Shown: positions 1 to 7,286, counted from the first letter of the stretch. The stretch: 64,000 nt of DNA from Actinomycetes bacterium (GCA_023460175.1 JAEWRC010000194.1:7528-71527), one strand, 5' to 3'. Program-made: numbers and translations. Notes: generated from the letters alone by a model not told the origin.

Positions 1-141
1 ACAGAGTTGGTCGACGGGTACTGCTACGGCTCACTGTCGATGACCTCCTACACGGTCGGGCTGACCGTGCCCACCCCCGACGTCCCCGCCGGGACCGAGC
101 GGGAACCGCTGGACGTGCCGGCGGACCAGTCGAATATCTGA
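1..141 (+). CDS. 3' end of an unidentified gene
   Basis: The frame is open from the left edge and ends at TGA 139-141, giving the last 46 residues of a protein whose start lies outside the window. The tail contains an aromatic/serine-rich stretch (GYCYGSLSMTSYTVG) followed by a Pro- and acid-rich end. I do not recognise the family from this fragment. Codon use is GC3-rich like the neighbours, which supports a real coding end. It is on the same strand as the following toxin-antitoxin pair but separated by 90 bp with its own promoter-like palindrome. Confidence 0.55.
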   Translation, partial: TELVDGYCYGSLSMTSYTVGLTVPTPDVPAGTEREPLDVPADQSNI

Positions 142-207
142 GTCGCCCTCGCCGAATTCGCAATTCCAGACCCAACAACCCTGCGAAGTGCACCCACGGA
201 CACCATG

Positions 208-225
208 TAGCACATGTGCTAGCAT
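208..225 (+). promoter_or_regulatory. Perfect 14-bp palindrome and -10 element before vapB
   Basis: TAGCACATGTGCTA (208-221) is a perfect palindrome. It overlaps a TAGCAT -10-like hexamer (220-225) that lies 6 nt before the ATG at 232, the spacing of a leaderless mycobacterial transcript. An antitoxin operator overlapping the promoter fits VapB-type autoregulation; that role is inferred. Confidence 0.5.
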
Positions 226-231
226 CGACAT

Positions 232-480
232 ATGAGCAAAGTTGGGCTGCGCGAACTCCGGCAGGATGCCTCTGACCTCGTGCGTCGTGTCGAGGAAGGA
301 GAGGAAATCACCATTACGGTCGCCGGCCGACCCAGCGCTCGCCTTGTGCCCGCGGCGCCACGCGCGTGGCGAACGTGGTCCGACATCGAAGAATTGTTCA
401 GGGGACCGAGCGACCCTACTTGGGACCAGGACCGCGACGCGATCTCGCATGAAGTGCGCGACCCCTGGGGAACTGCGTGA
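232..480 (+). CDS. vapB: Type II antitoxin, Phd/YefM-like (VapB)
   Basis: An 82-residue protein whose first half (SKVGLRELRQDASDLVRRVEEGEE...VAGRPSARLVP, interrupted here) has the Phd/YefM fold: a short beta-strand, an amphipathic helix and the terminal 'tvtdrGrpvArLvP'-type hairpin that makes the DNA-binding dimer. The C-terminal part (about 45-82) is acidic with Trp residues, as expected for the segment that wraps around the toxin. Its stop overlaps the toxin start by 4 nt (GTGA at 477-480), so the two are translationally coupled. The ATG at 232 lies 6 nt after a -10 element and there is no leader. It should neutralise the PIN toxin and repress its own promoter. Confidence 0.8.
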   Translation: MSKVGLRELRQDASDLVRRVEEGEEITITVAGRPSARLVPAAPRAWRTWSDIEELFRGPSDPTWDQDRDAISHEVRDPWGTA

Positions 481-857
481 AATCGATACTCGACACCAGC
501 GTCGTCATCGCAACCGATGTTGGCCCGCTCGACGGCGAGTTGGCCATCAGCACAATTACTTTCGCGGAACTTCACTTCGGAGTTCTCGTTGCCAAAGGGC
601 AGGCGGTGCGAGCCGAGCGTCTGCGACGCCTACTTGCGCTACAACGCACCTTCGACGGCATACCCCTCGACGACGCCGTAGCTGCCAGCTATGGACAGAT
701 TGCCGCTGCCGTCGTAGAGGCAGGCCGCCGGCCTCGAGCACGGTCGATGGACCTGCTCATTGCGGCCACCGCACACGCTCACGATGCCCGCCTCTACACC
801 CGCAATGCGGATGACTTCGCCGGTCTCGACGACCTCATCGAGGTCGTCTCCGTCTAG
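477..857 (+). CDS. vapC: PIN-domain ribonuclease toxin (VapC)
   Basis: A 126-residue PIN-domain protein. The acidic metal-binding residues are in the expected places: Asp6 in the opening ILDTSV motif, Glu31 in TFAEL, Asp92 in SMDLLIAATA and Asp112/113 in RNADDF. VapC toxins are Mg2+-dependent RNases that usually cut tRNA or rRNA; which RNA this one targets cannot be read from the sequence. The GTG start at 477 overlaps the antitoxin stop, a standard vapBC layout. The reading frame is intact with all catalytic acids, so the toxin is probably active. Confidence 0.85.
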   Translation: MKSILDTSVVIATDVGPLDGELAISTITFAELHFGVLVAKGQAVRAERLRRLLALQRTFDGIPLDDAVAASYGQIAAAVVEAGRRPRARSMDLLIAATAHAHDARLYTRNADDFAGLDDLIEVVSV

Positions 858-878
858 CGTGCAGAGTGCGCGCTAGAG

Positions 879-1937
879 CTACCCCAGCACGCCCCGGCCA
901 ACAATGGTGGGTAGGTCGAGGAAGGTGCGGATGCCGGGGGCGGCCGCACACACCGGGGCGATCGCGTGGATGGCGTGCATGGCGGTGCCCAGGCAACCCT
1001 GGTCGGTGTCGTCCTCGCCGTTGATGGCGATCCGCGATTCCAGCACCATCGACGGCTGCCCCTGCACGGTCACCTTCCAGCCGCGCCCGTTCGGCCAGTC
1101 CGGGGCCTGCTCGGCGCCGATGCGGGTGATGTGCTCGACGGTCAGCGCCGGCCGCCCGCCGATCACCGCGGTGTAGGAAAACCGTTGCGCGGACACCGTT
1201 CCGGCTTCGATGCGGCCGGCCTGGATCTCGATCGGCGCGTCGGTGGTCGCCACGCTGCGCTCCCAGACGAAGTCGTCGACGGTGGCCCCCAACCCGTCGG
1301 CCACCAGCATCAGCGGCGCCTTGAACGGCAACGCACCCACCGCGGGATCGTCCATGGGCACCGGCTCGTCGGGCGGCTTGCCGAAGCCCATCACGTCGAA
1401 CAGCACGAACGGCACGTTGTAGGTGGTGTAGTCCATCAACTCCTGCACCCGCAGCGACTCGATCCGCCGGAACAGCCCGGACATGGTCAGCGGCAGCACC
1501 TCGGCGGCCCAACCGGGTTGAATCCCGGTGGCGTGAAACGACGTTCCGCCCTCGCGGCATGCCTCCTCGAGTCGCTGCACCACATTCTCGCCGGAGCTCT
1601 TCGGGTAGATCCACGCGGTGACCGCCGTCGACACCACGTTCTTACCGGAGCGCAGCAACCGGCACACGTCGTCGAGAGCCGCCGGCGGATTCCATTCCCC
1701 CTCGGCCATGTAGAGCACGCAGTCGGCGTCCAGGGCCAGGATCTCGTCGGTGTCGGCGGTCGCGATCACCCCGATCGCGCCGAGGCCGCAGACCTCGCCG
1801 ATGTCGCGGCCGACCTTGGCCTCGTCGTAGACGCGGGCACCGACGAGTTCCAGTTCGGGATGCTCGTGCACTGCGGCCACCGCGTGCTTGCCGACATTGC
1901 CGGTGGCCCACTGGATTACCCGCAGCCTTCCGGTCAT
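879..1937 (-). CDS. NAD(P)H-dependent amine dehydrogenase-like protein (DapB-like Rossmann fold)
   Basis: A 352-residue protein that opens with a Rossmann motif (IQWATGNVGKHAV) like dihydrodipicolinate reductase. It belongs to the mycobacterial family usually labelled 2,4-diaminopentanoate dehydrogenase-like. The C-terminal half has the repeated family landmarks 'GIQPGW', 'ELMDYTTY' and 'VEHITRIG'. The ATG at 1937 is 2 nt from the end of the preceding gene, so it is the last gene of a tight minus-strand operon with NorQ/NorD-like genes. The substrate is unknown; in this context it may supply a reduced cofactor or process a product of the unknown membrane enzyme. A related gene lies at 50867-51946. 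Confidence 0.7.
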   Translation of the reverse strand: MTGRLRVIQWATGNVGKHAVAAVHEHPELELVGARVYDEAKVGRDIGEVCGLGAIGVIATADTDEILALDADCVLYMAEGEWNPPAALDDVCRLLRSGKNVVSTAVTAWIYPKSSGENVVQRLEEACREGGTSFHATGIQPGWAAEVLPLTMSGLFRRIESLRVQELMDYTTYNVPFVLFDVMGFGKPPDEPVPMDDPAVGALPFKAPLMLVADGLGATVDDFVWERSVATTDAPIEIQAGRIEAGTVSAQRFSYTAVIGGRPALTVEHITRIGAEQAPDWPNGRGWKVTVQGQPSMVLESRIAINGEDDTDQGCLGTAMHAIHAIAPVCAAAPGIRTFLDLPTIVGRGVLG

Positions 1938-1939
1938 CG

Positions 1940-2380
1940 TCAACCGGCCGGCTGTTCGGCCTCTGCGGCTTGGCGCGCCATCCGTTCCTCGTAGCGGTCC
2001 ACGAGTTCGCGGAAGCCGAGCCGGTCGTAGCCGGGAATGGGTTGCACGCCCCACTGGTCGCGCGCGGTGTCCTTGCCCTCGGCGCCCTCGGGCGGACCGA
2101 GCGGCGGGTAGGGGTACTTGCACTCGAGGGCGTCGTCGGAAAACCGGACCTTCAGTAGCTCACTGCAGATCTGGGTGAGGTTCAACGTCGGATACCCGTA
2201 GTAGATCGCCATGAAGGGCAGCGTGAACGCGCCCTCGATGACGAGCGCGATCAGGCACACCAGGACCGCGCGCTTGATCCACTTGTGCATCCGGGCGTAG
2301 TACGGCGTGGTGCCCGGCGGCAGGTCCTCGGCCGGATCCTTCTCGTCCGCGGACGACGGGTTGCTAGATGGGGAAGTCAC
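1940..2380 (-). CDS. Conserved single-span membrane protein, unknown function
   Basis: A 146-residue protein: a Ser/Pro/acid-rich cytoplasmic N-terminus (1-28), one hydrophobic segment at about 37-60 (RAVLVCLIALVIEGAF), then a probably external domain with two Cys that could pair (ICSEL and LECKY) and a charged helical tail. The GTG start at 2380 has AAGGAGC just upstream. It sits between the polytopic membrane protein (9 nt away) and the dehydrogenase (2 nt away). I know no family; the context suggests an accessory subunit of the neighbouring membrane protein. Confidence 0.7.
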   Translation of the reverse strand: MTSPSSNPSSADEKDPAEDLPPGTTPYYARMHKWIKRAVLVCLIALVIEGAFTLPFMAIYYGYPTLNLTQICSELLKVRFSDDALECKYPYPPLGPPEGAEGKDTARDQWGVQPIPGYDRLGFRELVDRYEERMARQAAEAEQPAG

Positions 2381-2389
2381 CGATGCTCC

Positions 2390-3085
2390 TTAGTCCGTGA
2401 AGATTTCGCGGTTGACCGTGTGCAGATACGGAATGGCGAGGAAGGGGGTGATGTAGAAGATGTCGTAGAGCCACCAGCCGATGACCGGGAACACGACCCC
2501 GGCGAACCGCACGTCGGCGAACATGGTCATGTTGAGGATGTAGACGGGCCAGATCACCACGCCCATCCAGCAGGTGACGATCATCCACTGGTGTCCCCAG
2601 CGCTTCATCTGCAGGAATCCGATGGCCGCCGCGACCCGCATCGAGAACACCGTCAGGATGAAGCCGATGACGTAGGCCTTCTCCCCCGGCGCCGAGGCGC
2701 CGCCCACCCACAGTTCGTTGTAGTGCCAGAAGTAGCCGGCGTCGAACATGTTGCCCCAGCCGATCATCAGCACCCGGTTGATCAGCGTGTGGTTGCCGAT
2801 CATGTCCAGCGCCCAGCCGAGGCTGTTGAGCATGCCGTCGATCAGCACCAGGTAGCCGATCAGCGTCACGATCATTGGGCGCACCGAAAGTCCGGCCTGC
2901 TGCGCCTGGCGCTGTAGCCACACCCCGCGCATGAAGATCGGGAACCCGATGAGGCCGGGCGCCCACATGCCCATCAGGGCGGCGCCGACGATCATCCACT
3001 TGTCGGCGCGGCGCTGCGCGAGCTTCGATTCCTCGTGGTGGTCCTCGAGACTCAGCGTGCCGCCGGACTTCGGCGGCGCACTCAC
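2390..3085 (-). CDS. Polytopic membrane protein, copy A, unknown function
   Basis: About 231 residues with roughly six hydrophobic segments after a polar, His/Glu-containing N-terminus (LEDHHEES). The core is rich in aromatic and potentially metal-binding residues: NMFDAGYFWHYNELWVGG, MKRWGHQWMIV, INMTMFAD-type and the C-terminal PYLHTVNREIFTD. I chose the GTG at 3085 because it overlaps the stop of the upstream 43-residue peptide (GTGA), whereas the longer start at 3118 would overlap that gene by more than 30 nt. A strongly similar copy lies at 6526-7227. The NorQ/NorD-like genes just upstream suggest it may be a metalloenzyme subunit that needs AAA+-assisted maturation; this is inference. 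Confidence 0.75.
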   Translation of the reverse strand: MSAPPKSGGTLSLEDHHEESKLAQRRADKWMIVGAALMGMWAPGLIGFPIFMRGVWLQRQAQQAGLSVRPMIVTLIGYLVLIDGMLNSLGWALDMIGNHTLINRVLMIGWGNMFDAGYFWHYNELWVGGASAPGEKAYVIGFILTVFSMRVAAAIGFLQMKRWGHQWMIVTCWMGVVIWPVYILNMTMFADVRFAGVVFPVIGWWLYDIFYITPFLAIPYLHTVNREIFTD

Positions 3086-3213
3086 AGGTACCACCACCCG
3101 CGGTCGAACGACATCCACAGCTGGATGAGGAACATCGTCAGCAGGAAGCCGTAGATGACGATCTGGAAGACGATGAGCGCCTTCTTGCGGTTCTTTTCCT
3201 TCTGGTCGACCAT
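3082..3213 (-). CDS. 43-residue membrane peptide
   Basis: A short frame with ATG at 3211-3213, a strong GGAGGGAG ribosome binding site upstream, and a stop that overlaps the next start. The product begins with a highly charged stretch (MVDQKEKNRKKA), has one hydrophobic helix (about 13-33, LIVFQIVIYGFLLTMFLIQL) and ends DRGWWYL. Charge distribution predicts the N-terminus inside. Operon position (13 nt after norQ-like, 4-nt overlap with the polytopic protein) argues it is real and a small subunit of the same complex. Short enough to be missed by standard gene calling. Confidence 0.65.
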   Translation of the reverse strand: MVDQKEKNRKKALIVFQIVIYGFLLTMFLIQLWMSFDRGWWYL

Positions 3214-3225
3214 GTGAACTCCCTC

Positions 3226-4026
3226 CTAGGGTTGAGCCGGGGTGTCGGCGGTGAGCAGGCCGGCGGCCGCCACCTCACGCAGCCCGTCGCTGATGGCGCC
3301 GTCGGTGCTCAGCGGGGCCAGGATGCAGGCCTCGGCGGCCTCCAGTTCACCGGCGCCGGCGGCGATCAGTTGCGCGGCGGTCACCAACGTCCGGGTGGAC
3401 GGCGGCTCGAAGTGGAACGCCTCATCCGCGGTCCGGATGGCGATGGCGCACTGCACGAGTCGTTGCGCGACCGCCAGGTCGACGCCGGTCTCGGAGACCA
3501 CCGCCTGCGCCTCCCGCTCCGGCGGCAGATAACCCATCGGCAGGGTGACGAAGCGCTGCCGGAACGACGGCTTGAGTTCCTTCAGCGAGCTGCGGTAGGC
3601 CGGGTTGTAGGAGCACACCAGCATGAATTCGACTGGCGCCTCGACGACTTCGTCGGCGCGGTCCAGGTACAGGGTGCGCCGGTGGTCCGTGAGGGAGTGC
3701 AGGATGGCCAGCGAATCGTGGCGGGCCTCCACCACCTCGTCGAGGTAGCAGATGGCGCCGCTCTTGACCGCGCGCGTCAGCGGGCCGTCGGTCCAGATGA
3801 CGTCGCCCCCGGTGACCATGAAGCGCCCCACCAGATCCGAGCTGGTCAAGTCGTCGTGACAACTGATGGTGACGACCGGCCGACGCAGCAAAGTGCCCAT
3901 GTGCTCGACGAAGCGGGTCTTGCCGCAGCCGGTCGGTCCGGTGAGCATCACCGGGATCTTGCGGGTGAAGGCCTGCTCAAAGAGCTGGACCTCACTGCCG
4001 TTCGCGTAATAGGTGTCGTTGCTCAT
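3226..4026 (-). CDS. CbbQ/NirQ/NorQ-family AAA+ ATPase
   Basis: A 266-residue MoxR-type AAA+ protein. Walker A GPTGCGKT is at about 30-37, the Walker B/DE pair at 96-97 (YLDEVVEA), sensor region CSYNPAY and the family's C-terminal lid. NorQ and CbbQ work with a VWA partner (NorD or CbbO) to activate nitric-oxide reductase or RubisCO. The partner is encoded immediately upstream. The ATG at 4026 aligns with the usual short N-terminus; longer frames have no family sequence. No NorB/NorC or RubisCO gene is in the window, so its client is unknown and most likely the neighbouring membrane protein. Confidence 0.85.
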   Translation of the reverse strand: MSNDTYYANGSEVQLFEQAFTRKIPVMLTGPTGCGKTRFVEHMGTLLRRPVVTISCHDDLTSSDLVGRFMVTGGDVIWTDGPLTRAVKSGAICYLDEVVEARHDSLAILHSLTDHRRTLYLDRADEVVEAPVEFMLVCSYNPAYRSSLKELKPSFRQRFVTLPMGYLPPEREAQAVVSETGVDLAVAQRLVQCAIAIRTADEAFHFEPPSTRTLVTAAQLIAAGAGELEAAEACILAPLSTDGAISDGLREVAAAGLLTADTPAQP

Positions 4027-4054
4027 GATGGGTATCGATGCCCTCCTCGGACGG

Positions 4055-5587
4055 TTATGCGGTGACCAGCTCGCGATGGACATGGGCCAGCACGCGCGGC
4101 AGTTCCTCGACGCGGCGGATGCGTTGGGAACGGCGGGGTCCGAACACCTCCGGCAGCGGATCCACCCGGGTGGGCCCGACGCCCACGTAGTAGACCGACA
4201 CCCCGGCATCGTTGGCCTCCTCGACCGCGTGCGCGGCGTCGGCCCAGGCGTAGCGACCCTCGTAGCCCTCATCGGAAATCATTCCGTCGCCGATGATGAT
4301 GAGCAGGCGGCGCTCCGACGGTTGATCGAGCAGCCGGCTGGTCAGGTGCCGGATGGGTGCACCGAGGCGGGTGTAGCCGCCGGTGGACAGGCCCAACCCG
4401 CTGGGCGGGACGAACCGCGGGTCCGGAAAGTCCTTGAGGCAGCGGACTTCCACCCGGTGGCGGGTGTTGCCGGTGAAGACGAAGATCCCGTGCCGCTCCC
4501 GGGCCTGTTTCATCGCCCGCGACAGCGCGTCCGCGCAGGCCAATTCCAACTGGAACACCCGGCCCCCGTGCACCCCGAGCGAGGAACTGCCGTCGAGCAG
4601 CAGGGCGGTGCTGACGTCCCGGTTGCTGGGCAGCAACTCGCGGAACACCCGCGGCTCGGTGGCTTCGCCGGTCCGCAGGTCGACGTAATGCCGTACGTAG
4701 CCGTCGATGTCGAGGTCGGAGCCGTCCTCGAGCCGGTTGGTCATGGTGCGGTGGGTGTGTTCGGCGAACCACTTGCGCAGATCAGCCGACGAGTTCTTCG
4801 ACGCCCCGATGCGGGTGTCCCGGGCCAGCTCGAGGACCGCGACATGGTCGGGCATGAAGCTTTTCGTCCACTGGTTCCACTCCGGGTACGGGATGCCGGG
4901 GCGATGTTCGGGCGTGACGTCCATGTCGTTGTCCTCGGGCCGGCTCGGCGGCGGCAGGTTCGGGTTGCGCACCCCGCCGTCGCCGCCGACGGGCACCGAG
5001 TAGGGCCGCGGCATCCGCTTCTCCGACGTGGTCCACGGCATCCGGCCGAACTGCCGGCGCATCTTGTCCAGCAGCCCGGCGGGCGCGGTGAACACCGCGG
5101 GCAGCCGGCCGAGCAGCGGATGCGGGCTCAACCCCTCGGGGCGCTGGGCCAGTTCGATGGCGCGGCTGACCATGGTGCGTGCGTCGGTATCCGGGTCGGC
5201 GGGCGCCAATTCGGGTAGCAGCCGGGCGAATTCGGGCATCAGCCCGGGCCAGCGCGCCGCGATCCAGCCCAGGGCCACCTCTGCCTCGACGATGGTCAGG
5301 GCGCGCAGTTCACGCTGGGACATCTCGTTGAGCTGGTACTCGCCCACCCGATCCTTGGAGTCCGCGCACTGCAGCGCGATGCCGCAGGTCAGCGTGCGCC
5401 GCGTCCAGTCGGATCCCGACGGCGGGTACGGCACGTGGACGAACCGTCGCGCGGAGCTCAGCCCGAAGCCGCGGTGTTCACCGGTCACCAGCCGCACGCC
5501 TTCGCGGCGCTCCTCGCTGAGCGCCACGGCGGTCAGCGCGCAGCTGCGTTCGAGGGCCATGGCCGCGGTGTCGGCGAGTTCAGCCAT
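4055..5587 (-). CDS. NorD/CbbO-type VWA-domain activation protein
   Basis: A 510-residue protein with a C-terminal von Willebrand A domain. The metal-ion site motif is DGSSS beginning at Asp332 (TALLLDGSSSLG), followed later by IIIGDGMISDEGYEG. The first 300 residues are helical and poorly conserved, as in NorD. In characterised systems NorD/CbbO binds the client through the metal-ion site and couples it to the NorQ/CbbQ hexamer. Here it lies 28 nt upstream of the ATPase gene in the same operon. The length is a little short for NorD (commonly about 600), but the VWA domain looks complete. Confidence 0.8.
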   Translation of the reverse strand: MAELADTAAMALERSCALTAVALSEERREGVRLVTGEHRGFGLSSARRFVHVPYPPSGSDWTRRTLTCGIALQCADSKDRVGEYQLNEMSQRELRALTIVEAEVALGWIAARWPGLMPEFARLLPELAPADPDTDARTMVSRAIELAQRPEGLSPHPLLGRLPAVFTAPAGLLDKMRRQFGRMPWTTSEKRMPRPYSVPVGGDGGVRNPNLPPPSRPEDNDMDVTPEHRPGIPYPEWNQWTKSFMPDHVAVLELARDTRIGASKNSSADLRKWFAEHTHRTMTNRLEDGSDLDIDGYVRHYVDLRTGEATEPRVFRELLPSNRDVSTALLLDGSSSLGVHGGRVFQLELACADALSRAMKQARERHGIFVFTGNTRHRVEVRCLKDFPDPRFVPPSGLGLSTGGYTRLGAPIRHLTSRLLDQPSERRLLIIIGDGMISDEGYEGRYAWADAAHAVEEANDAGVSVYYVGVGPTRVDPLPEVFGPRRSQRIRRVEELPRVLAHVHRELVTA

Positions 5588-5593
5588 GGCGGA

Positions 5594-5701
5594 TCAGAAT
5601 GTTCCGAGGTTGGAGAACATCCAGTACCAGAACCAGATGACCAGCGCGGTGCCGCCCCAGGCACCGACGTAGCGAAGTATTTCCCAGACGTAGTCCCACA
5701 C
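5594..5701 (-). CDS. 35-residue Trp-rich membrane peptide
   Basis: A GTG-started frame (5699-5701) with a GGGAGG ribosome binding site 7 nt upstream. It encodes a 35-residue, almost wholly hydrophobic helix with five Trp, beginning VWDYVWEIL and ending MFSNLGTF. The stop is 6 nt before norD-like. It resembles the single-helix subunits of small respiratory or monooxygenase complexes in size only. It is too short for ordinary gene calling. Strong ribosome binding site and tight operon placement support expression; function is unknown. Confidence 0.55.
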   Translation of the reverse strand: MWDYVWEILRYVGAWGGTALVIWFWYWMFSNLGTF

Positions 5702-5725
5702 TTCAGGGCCTCCCTGTTGACGGAT

Positions 5726-6328
5726 TCATCGGATCTCCAAGCCGCGCACCGTGGCTGCGACGAGCTTCTCGAGCAGGACGTCGCGGCTGTCGGGGCCCTC
5801 GCCGGCGCTGAGCACGCCGTAGACACCGAGCAGAAAGAACACCGCGTTGGAGAACGGGTCGACCTCCGGGTGCACCGCCCCCTGATCGCGGGCCCGCTCG
5901 ATCTCCCAGACCAGCAGGACGATCACCGGGTGGTCGGTCCAGTTCTCCGACTCCGGGCGCGACGGCGAAAAGTGCAGGGCCACCAGTTCCTTGAACAGGG
6001 GCCGCCCGAAGCGCTCTTCGAGGCCCCGCACGAGGGCCACGACCTCGGCCAGCGCGTCGCTCAGGTGGTGCGGTCCGGCGAGGAAGCGTTCGAACTGGGC
6101 CGCGACGCGGGCTTCCTCCCGTCGTTCCAGTTCCAGCAGGACGTGTTCCTTGGTGGGGAAATGGAAGTAGAACGTGCCGTGTGCGACGCCGGCGGCGGCG
6201 ACGATGGCATTCACTTCGACACCGGCCATCCCCGAGCGCTTGAACTCGGCGATGGCCGCGCCCAGGATGCGTTCCCGGGTTTGCAGCCGCTGCGCCTCGC
6301 GCGTGCTCGGCCGGACCTGTGCCGTCAT
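5726..6328 (-). CDS. TetR-family regulator of the NorQ/NorD-like operon (copy 1)
   Basis: A 200-residue TetR protein. The N-terminal helix-turn-helix is at about 20-60 (ILGAAIAEFKRSG...GVAHGTFYFHFPTKEHV, with the signature FYFHFPTKEHVL). The ligand domain is divergent. It is the first gene of the operon, 24 nt before the small peptide gene. A dyad TGACT-N2-AGTCA lies 25 bp upstream of its start, and the same dyad precedes the paralogous membrane gene at 7227. It is a clear paralogue of the TetR at 7287-7889. Likely a repressor responding to a small hydrophobic ligand; ligand unknown. Confidence 0.85.
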   Translation of the reverse strand: MTAQVRPSTREAQRLQTRERILGAAIAEFKRSGMAGVEVNAIVAAAGVAHGTFYFHFPTKEHVLLELERREEARVAAQFERFLAGPHHLSDALAEVVALVRGLEERFGRPLFKELVALHFSPSRPESENWTDHPVIVLLVWEIERARDQGAVHPEVDPFSNAVFFLLGVYGVLSAGEGPDSRDVLLEKLVAATVRGLEIR

Positions 6329-6353
6329 GATGGTCTTTTTGTACCCTTCTGAC

Positions 6354-6365
6354 TGACTCTAGTCA
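6354..6365. promoter_or_regulatory. Dyad TGACT-N2-AGTCA upstream of TetR copy 1
   Basis: TGACTCTAGTCA with 5-bp perfect arms, 25 bp upstream of the TetR start at 6328. The identical arms and spacing recur at 7234-7245 in front of the paralogous membrane gene. Best read as the operator of one or both paralogous TetR proteins. Confidence 0.55.
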
Positions 6366-6459
6366 ATAGTAGGCTTACAGCAGGTCACCGAGATCTTGCT
6401 TTACCTGGGGGTTTGTTGGCAGCGGCGGCAGCGGGAGGCGTGTTAGCTGATAATCGTCA

Positions 6460-6473
6460 CTGACAGCTGTCAG
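6460..6473. promoter_or_regulatory. Perfect 14-bp palindrome CTGACAGCTGTCAG
   Basis: A perfect 14-bp palindrome in the 197-bp gap between the copy-B membrane gene (stop at 6526) and TetR copy 1. It could be a second regulator site for the downstream operon or part of a weak terminator for the upstream gene; no U-rich tract follows. Confidence 0.35.
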
Positions 6474-6525
6474 CCTCGAAAGCGCGTCAGGCAGCGCCGG
6501 AAGCCAGGGGCAGCGCGAAAGGCCC

Positions 6526-7227
6526 TCAGTCGGTGAAGATTTCGCGGTTCACCGAATGCAGATACGGGATCGCGAGGAACGGCGTGATGTAGAAGATGTC
6601 GTAGATCCACCACCCGATGACCGGGAAAACCACCCCGGCGTAGCGGACGTCGGCGAACATCGTCATGTTGATGACGTAGACGATCCAGATCACCACGCCC
6701 ATCCAGCAGGTGATCACCATCCACTGGTGCCCCCAGCGCTTCATCTGCAGGAAGCCGATGCCCGCGGCGATCCGCATGGTGAACACCGTGAGGATGAAGC
6801 CGACCTCCAGCGCCTTCTCCCCCGGCGCGGCCGCGCCGCCCACCCACAGCTCGTTGTAGTGCCAGAAGTAGCCGGCGTCGAACATGTTGCCCCAGCCATT
6901 GAGCAGCACCCGAGCCAACAAAGTGTGGTGTCCGACCAGGTCAAGGGCCCAGCCGACGGTGTTGATGGCGGCGTCGACGATCACGCAGTAGCCGAGCAGC
7001 GTCACCAGCATGGGCCGCACGGTCAACCCGTTGCGCTGCGCGCGCCGCAGCAGCCAGACGCCCCGCAGGAACAGCGGCAGCCCGAAGATCCCCAGCGCCG
7101 CGGTCCCGATCAGCAGACTGCCGGAGATCAGCCACTTGTCGGCCTGGCGTTGCGCCAGCCGCGACTCCTCCATGTGATCGTCGAGAGACAGCCCAGTGCG
7201 GTTCGCTGCGGCAGCGTCGGGTCGCAT
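6526..7227 (-). CDS. Polytopic membrane protein, copy B, unknown function
   Basis: A 233-residue paralogue of the protein at 2390-3085. The two share long near-identical stretches, including WGNMFDAGYFWHYNELWVGG, GFLQMKRWGHQWM and VNREIFTD, so those polar residues (Asp, two His, Glu, Arg) inside or between membrane helices are probably functional. About six hydrophobic segments are visible. Unlike copy A it is not embedded in the NorQ/NorD operon but sits upstream of it with its own dyad operator 7 bp before the ATG. It may be a specialised duplicate. Function is not known. Confidence 0.75.
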   Translation of the reverse strand: MRPDAAAANRTGLSLDDHMEESRLAQRQADKWLISGSLLIGTAALGIFGLPLFLRGVWLLRRAQRNGLTVRPMLVTLLGYCVIVDAAINTVGWALDLVGHHTLLARVLLNGWGNMFDAGYFWHYNELWVGGAAAPGEKALEVGFILTVFTMRIAAGIGFLQMKRWGHQWMVITCWMGVVIWIVYVINMTMFADVRYAGVVFPVIGWWIYDIFYITPFLAIPYLHSVNREIFTD

Positions 7228-7233
7228 GCTCGC

Positions 7234-7245
7234 TGACTTTAGTCA
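7234..7245. promoter_or_regulatory. Dyad TGACT-N2-AGTCA upstream of membrane protein copy B
   Basis: TGACTTTAGTCA, same arms and spacing as at 6354-6365. It ends only 7 bp before the ATG at 7227, so a bound repressor would block RNA polymerase or a leaderless transcript start. Confidence 0.55.
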
Positions 7246-7286
7246 TGCAATGAGCGGATCGACAAGCATCCGCGGTCGATGGCGCC

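Noticed and set aside
2390..3085. Reading the polytopic protein as PmoC/AmoC or a NorB/NorE subunit
   Set aside because: I could not match the copper-site Asp/His spacing of PmoC nor NorB heme ligands; size alone is not enough.
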